From Brachyspira alvinipulli ATCC 51933 (GTDB lineage Bacteria; Spirochaetota; Brachyspiria; Brachyspirales; Brachyspiraceae): 64,000 nt of DNA. The first letter of the stretch is position 1. Every line of letters begins with the position of its first letter. Both the position numbers and the translations under genes were made by a program. Below are positions 46,746 through 56,227 of the stretch, one piece after another. The notes under the pieces are model-generated. The model was not told the origin of the DNA. It worked only from the letters and a program-made list of their open reading frames with translations, and made no database searches. The DNA is taken from assembly GCF_000518245.1 (NCBI RefSeq), contig NZ_KI912402.1:488544-552543 (forward strand), in the 5' to 3' direction.

Positions 46746-47993
46746 ATGACTATTACTCAGAAAATTTTAGCAGCACATGCCGGTGTTGATAAAGTTGAAG
46801 CAGGCGAACTTATCATGGTTAAAACTGATTTAGTTTTAGGAAATGATATAACAAGTCCTGTTGCTATAAATGAATTTGAAAAATATGGATTTAATAAAGT
46901 TTTTGATAAAGAAAAAATAGCTTTGGTTATGGATCACTTTGCTCCGAATAAAGATATCAAAGCTGCAGAGCAATGCAAACAATGCAGAGATTTTGCTAAT
47001 AAGCATGATATTACAAATTATTATGATGTAGGAGATATGGGAGTTGAGCATGCTCTTTTACCTGAAAAAGGTTTAGTAGCACCGGGTGAAGTTATAATAG
47101 GGGCAGACTCTCATACTTGTACTTACGGAGCTTTCGGGGCTTTTTCTACAGGAGTTGGAAGTACTGATATGGCTGCTGCTATGGCTACAGGCCAGGTTTG
47201 GTTTAAAGTTCCTTCTGCTATTAAATTTAATCTTAAAGGAAAATTAAAACCAAATGTATCCGGTAAAGATGTTATACTTCATATTATAGGTATGATAGGA
47301 GTTGACGGAGCATTGTATAAATCTATGGAGTTTAGAGGTGAAGGAGTTTCATCTTTAACTATGGACGATAGAGCTTGTATTGCTAATATGGCTATTGAGG
47401 CAGGAGCAAAAAATGGAATATTTGAAGTTGATGATCAAACTATTGAGTTTTTAAAAGATATAGTAAAAAGAGATTATACTGTTTTCAAAGCTGATGATGA
47501 TGCAGTTTATGATAAAGAGTATGATATTGATTTGTCTTCTATAGAGCCTACAGTTGCATGTCCTCATTTACCAGAGAACACAAAAGAAGCTAAAGAATTA
47601 AAAGATATAAAAGTTGATCAGGTTGTTATTGGTTCTTGTACTAATGGAAGATTATCCGATATGGCAATAGCTGCTAATATTTTAAAAGGAAAAAAAGTAG
47701 CTAAAAATGTAAGATGTATAATTATCCCTGCTACTCAGAAAGTTTATAAAGAATGTATAAAATTAGGTTATATGGATATATTTATTGATGCAGGCTGTGC
47801 TGTATCAACTCCTACATGCGGACCTTGTTTAGGCGGATATATGGGAATACTTGCTCATGATGAGGTTGCTGTTACTACAACTAATAGAAACTTTGTAGGA
47901 AGAATGGGGGATAAAACTTCAAAAGTGTATTTGGCTAGTCCTGCTACTGCTGCATATAGTGCTATAACAGGATACATAACAGAGCCTAAATAA
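46746..47993 (+). CDS. leuC: 3-isopropylmalate dehydratase large subunit
   Basis: Aconitase-superfamily 4Fe-4S enzyme, 415 residues (short, HacA/LeuC2-like class). [13 protein letters not shown] at the start; [32 protein letters not shown]; cluster cysteines in VIGSCTNGR and [15 protein letters not shown] choose ATG 46746: AAGGA is 7 bases upstream, but only one base before the ATG at 46740. Works with LeuD, 23 bases downstream. Confidence 0.95.
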   Translation: MTITQKILAAHAGVDKVEAGELIMVKTDLVLGNDITSPVAINEFEKYGFNKVFDKEKIALVMDHFAPNKDIKAAEQCKQCRDFANKHDITNYYDVGDMGVEHALLPEKGLVAPGEVIIGADSHTCTYGAFGAFSTGVGSTDMAAAMATGQVWFKVPSAIKFNLKGKLKPNVSGKDVILHIIGMIGVDGALYKSMEFRGEGVSSLTMDDRACIANMAIEAGAKNGIFEVDDQTIEFLKDIVKRDYTVFKADDDAVYDKEYDIDLSSIEPTVACPHLPENTKEAKELKDIKVDQVVIGSCTNGRLSDMAIAANILKGKKVAKNVRCIIIPATQKVYKECIKLGYMDIFIDAGCAVSTPTCGPCLGGYMGILAHDEVAVTTTNRNFVGRMGDKTSKVYLASPATAAYSAITGYITEPK

Positions 47994-48016
47994 TTATTTG
48001 TAAGGAGATATTGTAA

Positions 48017-48508
48017 ATGAAAGCTAAAGGTTTTGTTCATAAATATGGTGATAATGTTGATACAGATGTTATTATTCCAGCAAGATATTTAAATACTTCC
48101 AATCATAAGGAGCTTGCTGCTCATTGTATGGAAGATATTGATAAAGATTTTGTAAGTAAAGTAAAGTCAGGCGATATAATGGTAGGAGGGGAGAATTTTG
48201 GATGCGGTTCTTCAAGAGAGCATGCGCCTATTGCTATTAAAGAGTCTGGAATATCATGTGTTATAGCATCTTCTTTTGCAAGAATATTTTATAGAAATTC
48301 AATAAATATAGGACTTGCTATATTAGAATGTGATGAGGCTAGTAAAAAAATAAATTCCGGTGATGAAGTTGAAGTTGATTTTGATAATGGTATAATAAAG
48401 AATATAACTAAAAATGAAAGTTATAAAGCAGAGCCTTTTCCAGAGTTTATCAAAAATATTATTAACTCTAATGGGCTTTTGAACTCTATAAAAAATTATA
48501 AAGGATGA
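48017..48508 (+). CDS. leuD: 3-isopropylmalate dehydratase small subunit
   Basis: 163-residue swivel domain. [59 protein letters not shown] are diagnostic. The short length matches the short LeuC type. AAGGAG lies before the ATG. Forms the isomerase with LeuC. Confidence 0.96.
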   Translation: MKAKGFVHKYGDNVDTDVIIPARYLNTSNHKELAAHCMEDIDKDFVSKVKSGDIMVGGENFGCGSSREHAPIAIKESGISCVIASSFARIFYRNSINIGLAILECDEASKKINSGDEVEVDFDNGIIKNITKNESYKAEPFPEFIKNIINSNGLLNSIKNYKG

Positions 48509-48514
48509 TTATTT

Positions 48515-49603
48515 ATGGAAAAAAATATTGTTGTTATTAAAGGAGATGGCGTAGGTCCTGAGGTAGTAGGAAAAGCCATAGATGTACTTAATAGAATATC
48601 TGAAAAATATTCTCATAAGTTTAATCTTGAATATGTGGATATGGGAGGATGTTCTATAGACAAATATGGAGTACCTCTTACAGATGAAAATGTAGAAAAA
48701 TGCATTAAGTCTGATGCTGTTCTTTTAGGTTCTGTAGGCGGTCCTAAATGGGATAAAGTTGATCCTGATAAGAGACCTGAAAGAGGTTTATTAAAACTTC
48801 GTAAAGAGATGAATCTTTATGCCAATATTAGACCTACAAAAATATTAAAATCTTTAGAATATGCCTCTCCTCTTAAAGAAACTATATGTAAGGATATGAT
48901 AGATTTTATCATGGTTAGAGAGCTTACAGGAGGTGTTTATTTTGGGGAGCATAAATTTGAAACAGTAAATGGCGTTAAGCAAGCTACAGATTTAATGCTT
49001 TATACTGAAACAGAAATAAGAAGAATAGGTAAGGTTGCTTTTGATTTGGCTAGAAATTTAAAAAGACCTTTGACTTCTGTTGATAAGGCAAATGTTCTTC
49101 ATACTTCTAAATTATGGCGTGAAGTTATGAATGCTTTATCCAAAGAATATAGCGATGTAGAATATAATGATATGTATGTTGATAATGCCGCTATGCAGAT
49201 TGCCGCTAATCCTTCACAATTTGGTGTTATAGTTACAGAAAATATGTTTGGAGATATACTTTCTGATGAAGCTAGTGTTATAAGCGGTTCTATTGGTATG
49301 GCACCTTCTGCAAGTCTTTCTGATGGAAGTTTAGGATTATATGAACCTATTCATGGATCTGCTCCTGATATTGCCGGAAATGATTTAGCTAATCCTATAG
49401 GTACTATACTTTCTCTTGCTATGATGTTTAGATATTCATTTGGTATGAATGATGAAGCTGATGATATTGATAATGCTGTTGTTAGAGCTATAGATGAAGG
49501 TTATAGAACACGTGATATAATGCCTAAACATAATATGATGGCTTATTTATATAAAGAAGTGAAATGCTCTGAGATGGGTGATATAATAGTATCTAACATA
49601 TAA
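48515..49603 (+). CDS. leuB: 3-isopropylmalate dehydrogenase
   Basis: NAD-dependent beta-decarboxylating dehydrogenase, 362 residues. GDGVGPEV at the start, LLGSVGGPKWD, substrate loop LLKLRKEMNLYANIRP, VRELTGGVYFGE, VDKANVLHTSKLWR with the catalytic Lys, and GSIGMAPSASL followed by EPIHGSAPDIAGND. Last gene of the operon, six bases after leuD. ilvD, ilvE and ilvA are not in the window. Confidence 0.96.
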   Translation: MEKNIVVIKGDGVGPEVVGKAIDVLNRISEKYSHKFNLEYVDMGGCSIDKYGVPLTDENVEKCIKSDAVLLGSVGGPKWDKVDPDKRPERGLLKLRKEMNLYANIRPTKILKSLEYASPLKETICKDMIDFIMVRELTGGVYFGEHKFETVNGVKQATDLMLYTETEIRRIGKVAFDLARNLKRPLTSVDKANVLHTSKLWREVMNALSKEYSDVEYNDMYVDNAAMQIAANPSQFGVIVTENMFGDILSDEASVISGSIGMAPSASLSDGSLGLYEPIHGSAPDIAGNDLANPIGTILSLAMMFRYSFGMNDEADDIDNAVVRAIDEGYRTRDIMPKHNMMAYLYKEVKCSEMGDIIVSNI

Positions 49604-49621
49604 TACGTTTAATATATTATA

Positions 49622-49673
49622 ATTATTGCAGTGATTAGGAATTTGTACTTTATTTTCTAGTTACTGCAATAAT
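49622..49673. terminator. Long stem-loop at the end of the ilv-leu operon
   Basis: The arms 49622-49638 and 49657-49673 can pair over 17 positions (two G-T) with an 18-base loop. There is no T-run, so it is either a factor-aided terminator or an mRNA 3'-end stabiliser. Confidence 0.55.
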
Positions 49674-49688
49674 ATTGTGTAATTATAC

Positions 49689-49716
49689 TTGACAATCGAT
49701 TTATAATGTACATAAT
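49689..49716 (+). promoter_or_regulatory. Promoter of the coiled-coil/pgeF unit
   Basis: TTGACA (49689-49694), 16 bases, CATAAT (49711-49716), 40 bases before the GTG at 49756. Confidence 0.75.
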
Positions 49717-49755
49717 AGATATTATATGAATTAAATAATTTGAGGGCTTGTAGAA

Positions 49756-49992
49756 GTGGAATATAGTGATAAAGAACTTATTTTGGAGCTTCAAGAAGAT
49801 AATAAATTGCTTTCATCCAAAATAGATGTTTATAAAGAAGAAATAAGTGAATTAAAAAATAAGTTGGAATATGCCAAAAAATTTTTTACTTTATATGAAA
49901 GTATTATGGAACATTCCAGAAATGAAACTAAAGAACTTACAGAAAGAGTTAAAGAATTAGAAGAAGAAATAAAAAGATTAAAGAATGAATAA
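49756..49992 (+). CDS. Small coiled-coil protein
   Basis: 78 residues, almost all one heptad-patterned helix (LILELQEDNKLLSSKIDVYKEEI, then ELTERVKELEEEIKRLKNE). Starts with GTG; GAGGG lies upstream. The frame overlaps the start of pgeF by 8 bases, so translation is coupled. It has the size and shape of ZapB/SlyX-type proteins but no sequence match I would trust. Confidence 0.7.
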   Translation: MEYSDKELILELQEDNKLLSSKIDVYKEEISELKNKLEYAKKFFTLYESIMEHSRNETKELTERVKELEEEIKRLKNE

Positions 49993-50701
49993 TATTTTCT
50001 ATCCTGCCAAGAATAATAATCAAAAAATATATATAGCTATACTTTCAAAGGGATATAATATTAATGCTAAAGACATTACTTTGGAATATAGAAAAAACAA
50101 AGAAGAAGAGTTTTTTAAATATATTAATTTTGATATAAATAAATCTATTTTTATGCATCAGGTTCATAAAGACAATATAGTTAAAATAGATGAATCTAAC
50201 ATTCATTTATTTGGAGGAAGAGAAAAACTTGTTGAAGATACTGATGCTTTAATAACTAATCTTAAAGATACACCTTTAATAGTTCAAACAGCTGATTGTG
50301 TGCCTATAATACTTTATTGCGATGAAAGCAAATCGATGGCTGCTATTCATTCAGGATGGAGGGGAACTGTTCAAAATATTACAGCAAAAACCATATCTTT
50401 AATGAAAAAAGAATACAATGCTAATCCTTCAAAAATGTATGCTTATATTGGTCCTTATATAGCCCAAAAGGATTATGAGGTAGGAGATGAGGTTGCTGTA
50501 CATTTTCAAAACAAAACTATGATTAATGATAAATGGCATATTGATAATGGTTTGGAAATAAAACAGCAGATGTTGGAATCAGGTGTTTTAGAAAATAATA
50601 TAGAGCTTTCTAAACTTAATACTCATGATGAAGTTTTTTATTCTTACAGACGCGATGGTGTTCAGGTAGGAAGAATACTTACTGTTGCTATATTGTTATA
50701 A
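49985..50701 (+). CDS. pgeF: Polyphenol oxidase / peptidoglycan editing factor family (PgeF, DUF152)
   Basis: 238-residue zinc enzyme of the YfiH/LACC1 family. The active-site residues are in MHQVHKDNIVKID (His), TDALIT, VQTADCVPIILY (Cys) and AAIHSGWRGTVQNIT (His), followed by YIGPYIAQKDYEVGDEV. Family members act as purine nucleoside phosphorylase/adenosine deaminase or edit UDP-MurNAc peptides; which one holds here is not visible. Confidence 0.92.
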   Translation: MNNIFYPAKNNNQKIYIAILSKGYNINAKDITLEYRKNKEEEFFKYINFDINKSIFMHQVHKDNIVKIDESNIHLFGGREKLVEDTDALITNLKDTPLIVQTADCVPIILYCDESKSMAAIHSGWRGTVQNITAKTISLMKKEYNANPSKMYAYIGPYIAQKDYEVGDEVAVHFQNKTMINDKWHIDNGLEIKQQMLESGVLENNIELSKLNTHDEVFYSYRRDGVQVGRILTVAILL

Positions 50702-50714
50702 TGTTGTAGATTTC

Positions 50715-51116
50715 ATGCAAAATATTATTAATTTTTTTAATACTGAAAATTATGAATATATTTCAAATAATTTTTCTATAGTTTTTAATCATAACAATAA
50801 TGAAATACATCTTTATTTTGAAGGATTTACCAAAGATGATTATTTTGATTTAGAAAAATTGAAATCTTTAATTGATAATTTGGATATTATTGTAAATAAG
50901 GCAAGAGAAATAATAAAAGAAAATTCTAATGAGTATATAAAGAAAGATATGGTAGATTTTTTTGGATTTAATGACATTATAATTTATAAAGATGATACTT
51001 TTAATATTGGATTTGATATCGGAGATCCTCCTACTGGAGAATTTTATTATATATACATAAAATTTGATTGGAATTTTAATGCTTCTAAAGATATTATATA
51101 TGAATGTTATAAATGA
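50715..51116 (+). CDS. Hypothetical acidic protein
   Basis: 133 residues, not recognised. It is soluble and acidic, with FSIVFNHNNNEIHLYFEGFTKDDYF, a helical middle (LIDNLDIIVNKAREIIKENSNE) and a C-terminus GFDIGDPPTGEFYYIYIKFDWNF. It resembles cytosolic proteins often tied to polymorphic-toxin immunity (DUF-type) only in overall pattern. I use ATG 50715; the frame extends to a TTG at 50685 inside pgeF. No strong ribosome binding site, so coupling to pgeF is likely. Confidence 0.6.
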   Translation: MQNIINFFNTENYEYISNNFSIVFNHNNNEIHLYFEGFTKDDYFDLEKLKSLIDNLDIIVNKAREIIKENSNEYIKKDMVDFFGFNDIIIYKDDTFNIGFDIGDPPTGEFYYIYIKFDWNFNASKDIIYECYK

Positions 51117-51230
51117 TTTATATTTTTTATAAATACTAGAAACGCACACAGAGATAGTTAAAAATAATAAAATTAATGTTATTCATAATTTATATATAGT
51201 GAAAATTTTTAACTTTGTCAATTTTTTATT

Positions 51231-51550
51231 CAACTTTTTCCCGCCGCAAAAAGTTGCAAAAAGTGCAAGGTATAAAATTAGTACTAAATCATACTAAAAT
51301 TGTCTTACATGTAAAATAATTTATTACATTTAAGTTCAAATATATCCTTTCGCGAAGCGTATCCGAGCTTGTCAAGGATATAGCTTCTTTGTGGCAACAA
51401 AAGAAGTGGGGGTGTGGGGGCTAGTCCCCACAAACAATAAAATTAAAAAAACTAAAATTGACAAAATCTAGTTGTTTAGGTATATAAATCTAAAGGGCGG
51501 GGTATGTAAGTAGATTTTAAGTTTTACTTTCACTCCCCACCCTTAAGATT
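51231..51550. repeat. GC-rich mosaic of hairpin repeats (R1)
   Basis: This 715-base gap (51117-51831) has no credible gene but several hairpins far richer in GC than their surroundings. AACTTTTT/AAAAAGTT lies at 51232-51255, and TATATCCTT/AAGGATATA at 51341-51382. TGTGGGG/CCCCACA lies at 51413-51432, and a 16-bp imperfect pair at 51487-51502 with 51535-51550. The first unit recurs, with changes, at 58272-58310. This is a dispersed non-coding repeat family, perhaps a MITE-like or extragenic palindromic element. Confidence 0.65.
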
Positions 51551-51831
51551 CGATGATTCATTTTGAGTTTATAGTTTTCTTTATTTTTATAATTTAAATA
51601 TGAATTATAGATGCCCGCCCTAGAGTTTTTTAAATTTAAAGCAGTATCAACGCACGATTAAATTTTAATATATAAAATTAATGTATTAAATAATATAATT
51701 TTAATTATATAAGAAATCAACTAACCGTGCGGTATATATGAAATTGTTATTATCTAATCACTTTGACAATTATAATTTTAGTATTATAATGTTTAAAATT
51801 GTATTAATTAAATTAAAAAGGCTTATTATTT

Positions 51832-52539
51832 ATGTATGAAATGAAAACAATTGTAGGAACAAGTCAGATTGATAAAGACGGACTTTTAAAAACTTCATCT
51901 ATATTTGATTTGATGCAGGATTGTTCATTTTTTCAATTAGATTCGGATATAGAACTTACAAAATATTTTAATGAAAATAATGTAAGTATGTTTTTAGTAT
52001 CAAGGCAGGTTGATATATACAAACTTCCTAAATACAGCGATAAAGTTATAGTACGAACTTACGTTTATGAATGTAATGAGGCTTATGGTTACAGAAATAC
52101 TGTAATATATGATGAAAATTATAATGAGCTTGCTATTTGCTATGCTATAGGCGGATTTGTAGATTTATCTAATGGTAATTTAATAAGAGTTCCTTCTGAG
52201 TTTATCAATAATATAAAATTTGATGAAAAGCAGAAAATGGATTATTTGCCTAGAAAAATAAAGGTTGATAATAATGCTTTAAAAGAAGTTGATAGATTTA
52301 AAGTAAAAAAATATTTTATAGATGATAATAATCATGTAAACAATGCCAGATATATTGATATGGCAATAGATTATGTTGATGATTATTATAAAAGAATAAG
52401 AATAGAATATAGAGTACCTGCTGCTTTAGGCGATACTATCGTTGTAAAGAAAGCTTTAATTGATGATAAGGTTTTATTAAAGTTTGACAGTGAGGATGAT
52501 AAAACTTATGCTATATTAGAGTTTTCTTATAATTTATAA
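51832..52539 (+). CDS. Acyl-ACP thioesterase
   Basis: Releases fatty acids from acyl carrier protein. 235 residues, two tandem hot-dog folds. N-terminal: TSSIFDLMQDCSFFQLDSD and FLVSRQVDIYKLPKYSDKVIV; central IGGFVDLSNGNLIRVP; C-terminal catalytic segment IDDNNHVNNARYIDMAIDYV (Asn/His). It fits FatA-like bacterial thioesterases found in anaerobes. Long untranslated upstream region with repeat R1. Confidence 0.87.
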   Translation: MYEMKTIVGTSQIDKDGLLKTSSIFDLMQDCSFFQLDSDIELTKYFNENNVSMFLVSRQVDIYKLPKYSDKVIVRTYVYECNEAYGYRNTVIYDENYNELAICYAIGGFVDLSNGNLIRVPSEFINNIKFDEKQKMDYLPRKIKVDNNALKEVDRFKVKKYFIDDNNHVNNARYIDMAIDYVDDYYKRIRIEYRVPAALGDTIVVKKALIDDKVLLKFDSEDDKTYAILEFSYNL

Positions 52540-52634
52540 TAACTTATAAAAATAACATATATTGTATAAATTTAAAACTTATTGTAGTATATTAAAACAA
52601 ATTGAATTTTTTGATAAAGAAGGAGAGATAAAAT

Positions 52635-53156
52635 ATGAATGATAAATATAAATCAGCTGTGCATTATATTATAGATAGTTGTCAAGATCCTTTCTTACTT
52701 GGTTCAATTAAGTTAAATAAGATATTATTTTATTCTGATAGTGCTATGTTTATAGAAACTAATAATTCTATAACTAATGATGTATACATAAAAAGACAAT
52801 ATGGTCCTGTTCCTAAAAATATAGTTAATATATTGAAAGAATTGGAGAGTGAAAAAAAAATAGCTATATCTAAAAAGAAATATGAAAATTATAATCATAC
52901 AGTTTTTTTCAGTTTAGAAGAAGTTGATTTTTCATTATTGAGTGCAAAGGAAGTTGCTATTTTAAATCAAAATAAAGAAAATATATGCAATAATTATACA
53001 GCTAAATCAATAAGCTTTGAAACTCATAATGAAATATGGCAAATGGCAAATATTGGAGAGGAGATACCATTATATACTATATATGCTTCTAATTTAGGAG
53101 AAATAAATGAGGATGACATAAAATTTATAGAAGAGGCTATGAATGCTGGAAATTGA
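52635..53156 (+). CDS. Panacea domain (DUF4065/SocA-like) protein, probable antitoxin
   Basis: 173 residues. KLNKILFYSDSAMFIETNNSITNDVYIKRQYGPVPKNI is the Panacea core (the LxKLLYF-D and YGPVP motifs), and the C-terminal helix ends EDDIKFIEEA. Such proteins act as antitoxins or proteolytic adaptors and are paired with many unrelated toxins. AAGGAGAG lies 8 bases before the ATG. Its last 14 bases overlap the next gene, the typical layout of a toxin-antitoxin pair. Confidence 0.87.
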   Translation: MNDKYKSAVHYIIDSCQDPFLLGSIKLNKILFYSDSAMFIETNNSITNDVYIKRQYGPVPKNIVNILKELESEKKIAISKKKYENYNHTVFFSLEEVDFSLLSAKEVAILNQNKENICNNYTAKSISFETHNEIWQMANIGEEIPLYTIYASNLGEINEDDIKFIEEAMNAGN

Positions 53157-53436
53157 TATATTGGATATCGAATCTTTTATTGAAGAGAATAAAAAAATAT
53201 ATGCAGATTTGGAAAATATATTTAATGCATTATTATGGAGAATATATAAAAGCAAAGAAAGTTATTATAACAATAAATTAGATGTTTATATAATAAAATC
53301 TGATGGATCTAATTCTGATATATTTGTTTCTTTAGTGATAAAATTTTTTAAAGATTTAAATATAAAGAAAATTATATGTGTTATGATAGAAGAAAAAAAT
53401 ACAGGTAAAAGAATTATTTCAGAAATAAAAAAATAA
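53143..53436 (+). CDS. Small unknown protein overlapping the Panacea gene, candidate toxin
   Basis: 97 residues, not recognised. Acidic N-terminal helix (EIDILDIESFIEENKKIYADLENIF), then NNKLDVYIIKSDGSNSDIFVSLVIKFFKDLNIKKIICVMIEE, an alternating beta-alpha-beta pattern. No membrane segment and no catalytic motif of known toxin families. ATG 53143 overlaps the Panacea frame by 14 bases, so the two are translationally coupled. A non-toxin partner is possible. Confidence 0.65.
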   Translation: MLEIDILDIESFIEENKKIYADLENIFNALLWRIYKSKESYYNNKLDVYIIKSDGSNSDIFVSLVIKFFKDLNIKKIICVMIEEKNTGKRIISEIKK

Positions 53437-53462
53437 TTTTTAATAATAAGTTGAGGTACATA

Positions 53463-53912
53463 ATGAAAATTGCTATAGGCTGTGATCATTCAGCTATTGA
53501 ATTAAAAAAAGAAATAATAAAATATTTAGAAGAATTGGGACATGAAGTAAAAGACTTTGGAACATATACTACAGAAAGCGTTGATTATCCCATATATGGG
53601 AAAAAAGTTGCTGATGCCATTGTAAGTAAGGAATGCGAATGCGGTGTTTTAATATGCGGAACTGGTATAGGAATTTCACTTGCTGCTAATAAAGTAAAAG
53701 GCATAAGGGCAGCGGTTTGCAGTGAGCCTTATTCTGCTAAGCTTTCTAAACAGCATAATAATTCTAATATAATAGCTTTCGGTGCTAGGGTAGTAGGTGT
53801 TGATTTGGCTAAGATGATAGTTAAGGAATGGCTCGATGCTGAATATGAAGGCGGAAGACATGCTAGGAGAGTCGATTTGCTTACAAAAATAGAGAACGGC
53901 GAGGAAATTTAA
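53463..53912 (+). CDS. rpiB: Ribose-5-phosphate isomerase B
   Basis: Interconverts ribose-5- and ribulose-5-phosphate in the pentose phosphate route. 149 residues: KIAIGCDHSAIELKKEI, SVDYPIYGKKVADAI, GVLICGTGIGISLAANKVKGIRAA (catalytic Cys), HNNSNIIAFGARVVG and WLDAEYEGGRHARRV. I use ATG 53463 with GAGGT 8 bases upstream instead of the TTG at 53451. A galactose-6-phosphate isomerase is unlikely. Ends at a strong terminator. Confidence 0.95.
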   Translation: MKIAIGCDHSAIELKKEIIKYLEELGHEVKDFGTYTTESVDYPIYGKKVADAIVSKECECGVLICGTGIGISLAANKVKGIRAAVCSEPYSAKLSKQHNNSNIIAFGARVVGVDLAKMIVKEWLDAEYEGGRHARRVDLLTKIENGEEI

Positions 53913-53944
53913 TTTTTATAAATTATTATTGATTTACAAAAAAC

Positions 53945-53981
53945 AAAGGGCTTTAAGTTAATTAAAAAACTAAAGCCCTTT
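53945..53981. terminator. Bidirectional terminator between rpiB and the lipoprotein gene
   Basis: AAAGGGCTTTA (53945-53955) and TAAAGCCCTTT (53971-53981) are perfect complements, flanked by A-rich and T-rich tracts, between two convergent genes. Confidence 0.92.
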
Positions 53982-53989
53982 ATTATTTT

Positions 53990-55564
53990 TTATTTATTGT
54001 ATTCTTCTATTAACTTACTAAAGAAACCTCTTTCTAAATCAATAGCTTTTATTCTGCTTTTGTGATTAAATTTAGCAGCATCTGTTTTGTAATTATAATA
54101 ATGTTCTTCTTCTTTTTTGTTATTGTCTGATCTATTATACTTTTCCATAGAAAATTTATCTAGATAAAAATCATTATTTTCTATTATGAATGTATAATAA
54201 TATACACCGTCATCATCGGTTGCTTCTATTGTAACGTAATTTCTTGATGAAGCAATATCATAAGTTTGTGAGTAGTCATCATTTTGCATTGGATAAAAGC
54301 CTGTTATAAACTGTGCTTTATTTTCATCGTTTTTATCTCTTTTCCATATAGTTACATAATTAAAATATTTATCGTTTACTTCAAAATCAGATACATATTT
54401 TTCCATTGATATAAGATTTTCTACATATTCTTCATTTAATATATGACTTTGTATTAAAATATATTTTTCATTATTGTTTGTAAATTCAATTTGTGAGGCA
54501 GGCGAATAAATATAGCTAGTATCTGCAAATTTAAAAGTTTGAGATATTTTATTTAATATTCTTATCATCAAATCTTCATTGTTGTTTCCAGTGATAACAG
54601 TATCAATTAAATTTGTAGGACTTAAAACAGGAAAATTTTCCATCAATACAAAAGATATATGGCTATCATTATGGATACTTTCTAATTCTTCTGTATCTTG
54701 AAAGCAGTGAATAGTAATATCCGCATTTTTCTCTTTTAAATAATCCATAATATCATACTTTTCATAATAGGCACTATACATTAAAGGAGTTCCCACATAA
54801 CCATCTCTAATTCTGTTTATGGAATTGATATCAGCACCAAGTTTTAAAAATAATATTACTAAATCTAAATTATCAGCTAAAATGGATTGAAATAATAAGT
54901 CGCTTTGTAATTGATAATCTATATCAGAAAAATAATAATCTGCGGATTCTAACTTTTTAATCAATTTTGATATTAAATTATAATTATTATTTTCTGAGTC
55001 AATTTTATTATATATTGTTTGATAATCAAAATTAACTCCGCTATCTAATAAATAATCTATAATCTTATCAGTATAATTATAATTTAGTATTTCAGTATCA
55101 TCTAAACTAATACCATGTTCAACAAGCCATATCACTAAATTATTATAAGCATAATTTCTATAATCAAGTTTCTGCATTAGAGTCAATATGCTGTTTCCAT
55201 TTTCATCTTTACTGTTTATCCCTTCCAAAAGTAAATCTTTAATATTCTGCATTTTTTGTTTTTCTTCTTCTCTTCTTTCTTTTTTGGAATTATCGGATAT
55301 TCCATAATCTGCTAATTCTGAGTCAATAGTTTTGTATAATATCTCATCAATTTCAGCTTCTGTATATGGTTTGATAGGATATATATTTTTAAATTCTGGT
55401 TTTTTCTTTCTTACTGCAGTTGTTTGCTGACTTATAGTTTGATTTGTATTTTGTGCGGTATTGTTATTTGCATTATTAACAGCTGTATTATCTTGTGTGT
55501 TATTAGATTTGTTACTGCAGCTTATTAAAATACTTAAAGCTGTCATTAATATAAATTTCTTCAT
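53990..55564 (-). CDS. Ankyrin-repeat lipoprotein
   Basis: 524 residues. A lipoprotein signal peptide (LSILISCS, Cys about residue 16) is followed by an Asn/Thr/Gln-rich linker of about 45 residues. Ankyrin-type repeats span about 100-275, clearest at DLLFQSILADNLDLVILFLKLGADINSINRIRDGYVGTPLMYSAYYEKYDIMDYLKEKNADI. The C-terminal 250 residues are unrecognised. It likely sits on the outer or inner membrane as a protein-binding scaffold. I start at ATG 55564 with AAAGGAAAG upstream; the frame runs on 29 residues but would bury the signal peptide. Confidence 0.8.
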   Translation of the reverse strand: MKKFILMTALSILISCSNKSNNTQDNTAVNNANNNTAQNTNQTISQQTTAVRKKKPEFKNIYPIKPYTEAEIDEILYKTIDSELADYGISDNSKKERREEEKQKMQNIKDLLLEGINSKDENGNSILTLMQKLDYRNYAYNNLVIWLVEHGISLDDTEILNYNYTDKIIDYLLDSGVNFDYQTIYNKIDSENNNYNLISKLIKKLESADYYFSDIDYQLQSDLLFQSILADNLDLVILFLKLGADINSINRIRDGYVGTPLMYSAYYEKYDIMDYLKEKNADITIHCFQDTEELESIHNDSHISFVLMENFPVLSPTNLIDTVITGNNNEDLMIRILNKISQTFKFADTSYIYSPASQIEFTNNNEKYILIQSHILNEEYVENLISMEKYVSDFEVNDKYFNYVTIWKRDKNDENKAQFITGFYPMQNDDYSQTYDIASSRNYVTIEATDDDGVYYYTFIIENNDFYLDKFSMEKYNRSDNNKKEEEHYYNYKTDAAKFNHKSRIKAIDLERGFFSKLIEEYNK

Positions 55565-55893
55565 AAACTTTCCTTTACTTCTTTTAACTTCTTTATAGAT
55601 TGTATTAAAAAATATTTTAAGCATTATACTAATATTTTTTTTTATTGTCAATTTTTATGTTCTTATTTTTGCCATCTCATGCGTTATGACACTATAGCTG
55701 AACTTTGTAGATACACATATAGGCTGATTAACTCATATTAAATTTATAACTCTTTTTATTAGTAGTTGTTTACCTAATTGGGGTATATATAGTGGGTTGA
55801 TAATTTAATTGTTTTCTTTATAATTTAAACAATTAATAAAATAAAAATATTGTTGAAGGTTAGTTCTTTGGAAAGAAGGCAAACTGTTTTTGT

Positions 55894-55921
55894 GTACTTT
55901 TTTGTTTAGCCAAAAAAGTAC
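55894..55921. repeat. Perfect 11-bp hairpin in repeat block R2
   Basis: GTACTTTTTTG (55894-55904) and CAAAAAAGTAC (55911-55921), 6-base loop. It starts a GC-enriched block with further hairpins (GTCC-TGTC-GGAC near 55927-55938; GGGCT-GTT-AGCCC near 56075-56087). The block lies in the 663-base gap 55565-56227, which has no gene. Confidence 0.65.
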
Positions 55922-55940
55922 CTTATGTCCTGTCGGACAC

Positions 55941-56056
55941 GCTACGCGAAAAACCATTTCTTTTTAATAAAAATTGTGAGCGTCTGGCAGGTTTACTTGA
56001 CAGAGCCTTAAAGCGAACAATTTTTATTTGTAATAAGAAAAAGAACCAAAAAATTT
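55941..56056 (+). repeat. Direct repeat left of the PRTase-DprA pair (R2)
   Basis: The segment starts GCTACGCGAAAAA and runs through ATAAAAATTGTGAGCGT, TGGCAGG and CTTGACAGA to an A-rich end with AAGAACCAAAAAA. It is repeated, with about 15-25% difference by eye, at 58101-58212 in the same orientation. Confidence 0.7.
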
Positions 56057-56227
56057 TTATTAAGTTTATGACGCGGGCTGTTAGCCCTTGTTTAGAATTT
56101 AGGGGGGTATGAGTTTATGATTTAGAGTGAAGAAGAGATTAGGGTTATTGAGGTGGTAAGTAAAAGGGAACTATAAGATGTTTTATATTATTATAAAGTG
56201 TGATATATTATCCTTATGGAGTTTTTT

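Noticed and set aside
51231-51550. CRISPR-like array from repeated hairpins.
   Set aside because: Repeats are not evenly spaced, units differ, and there are no cas genes.
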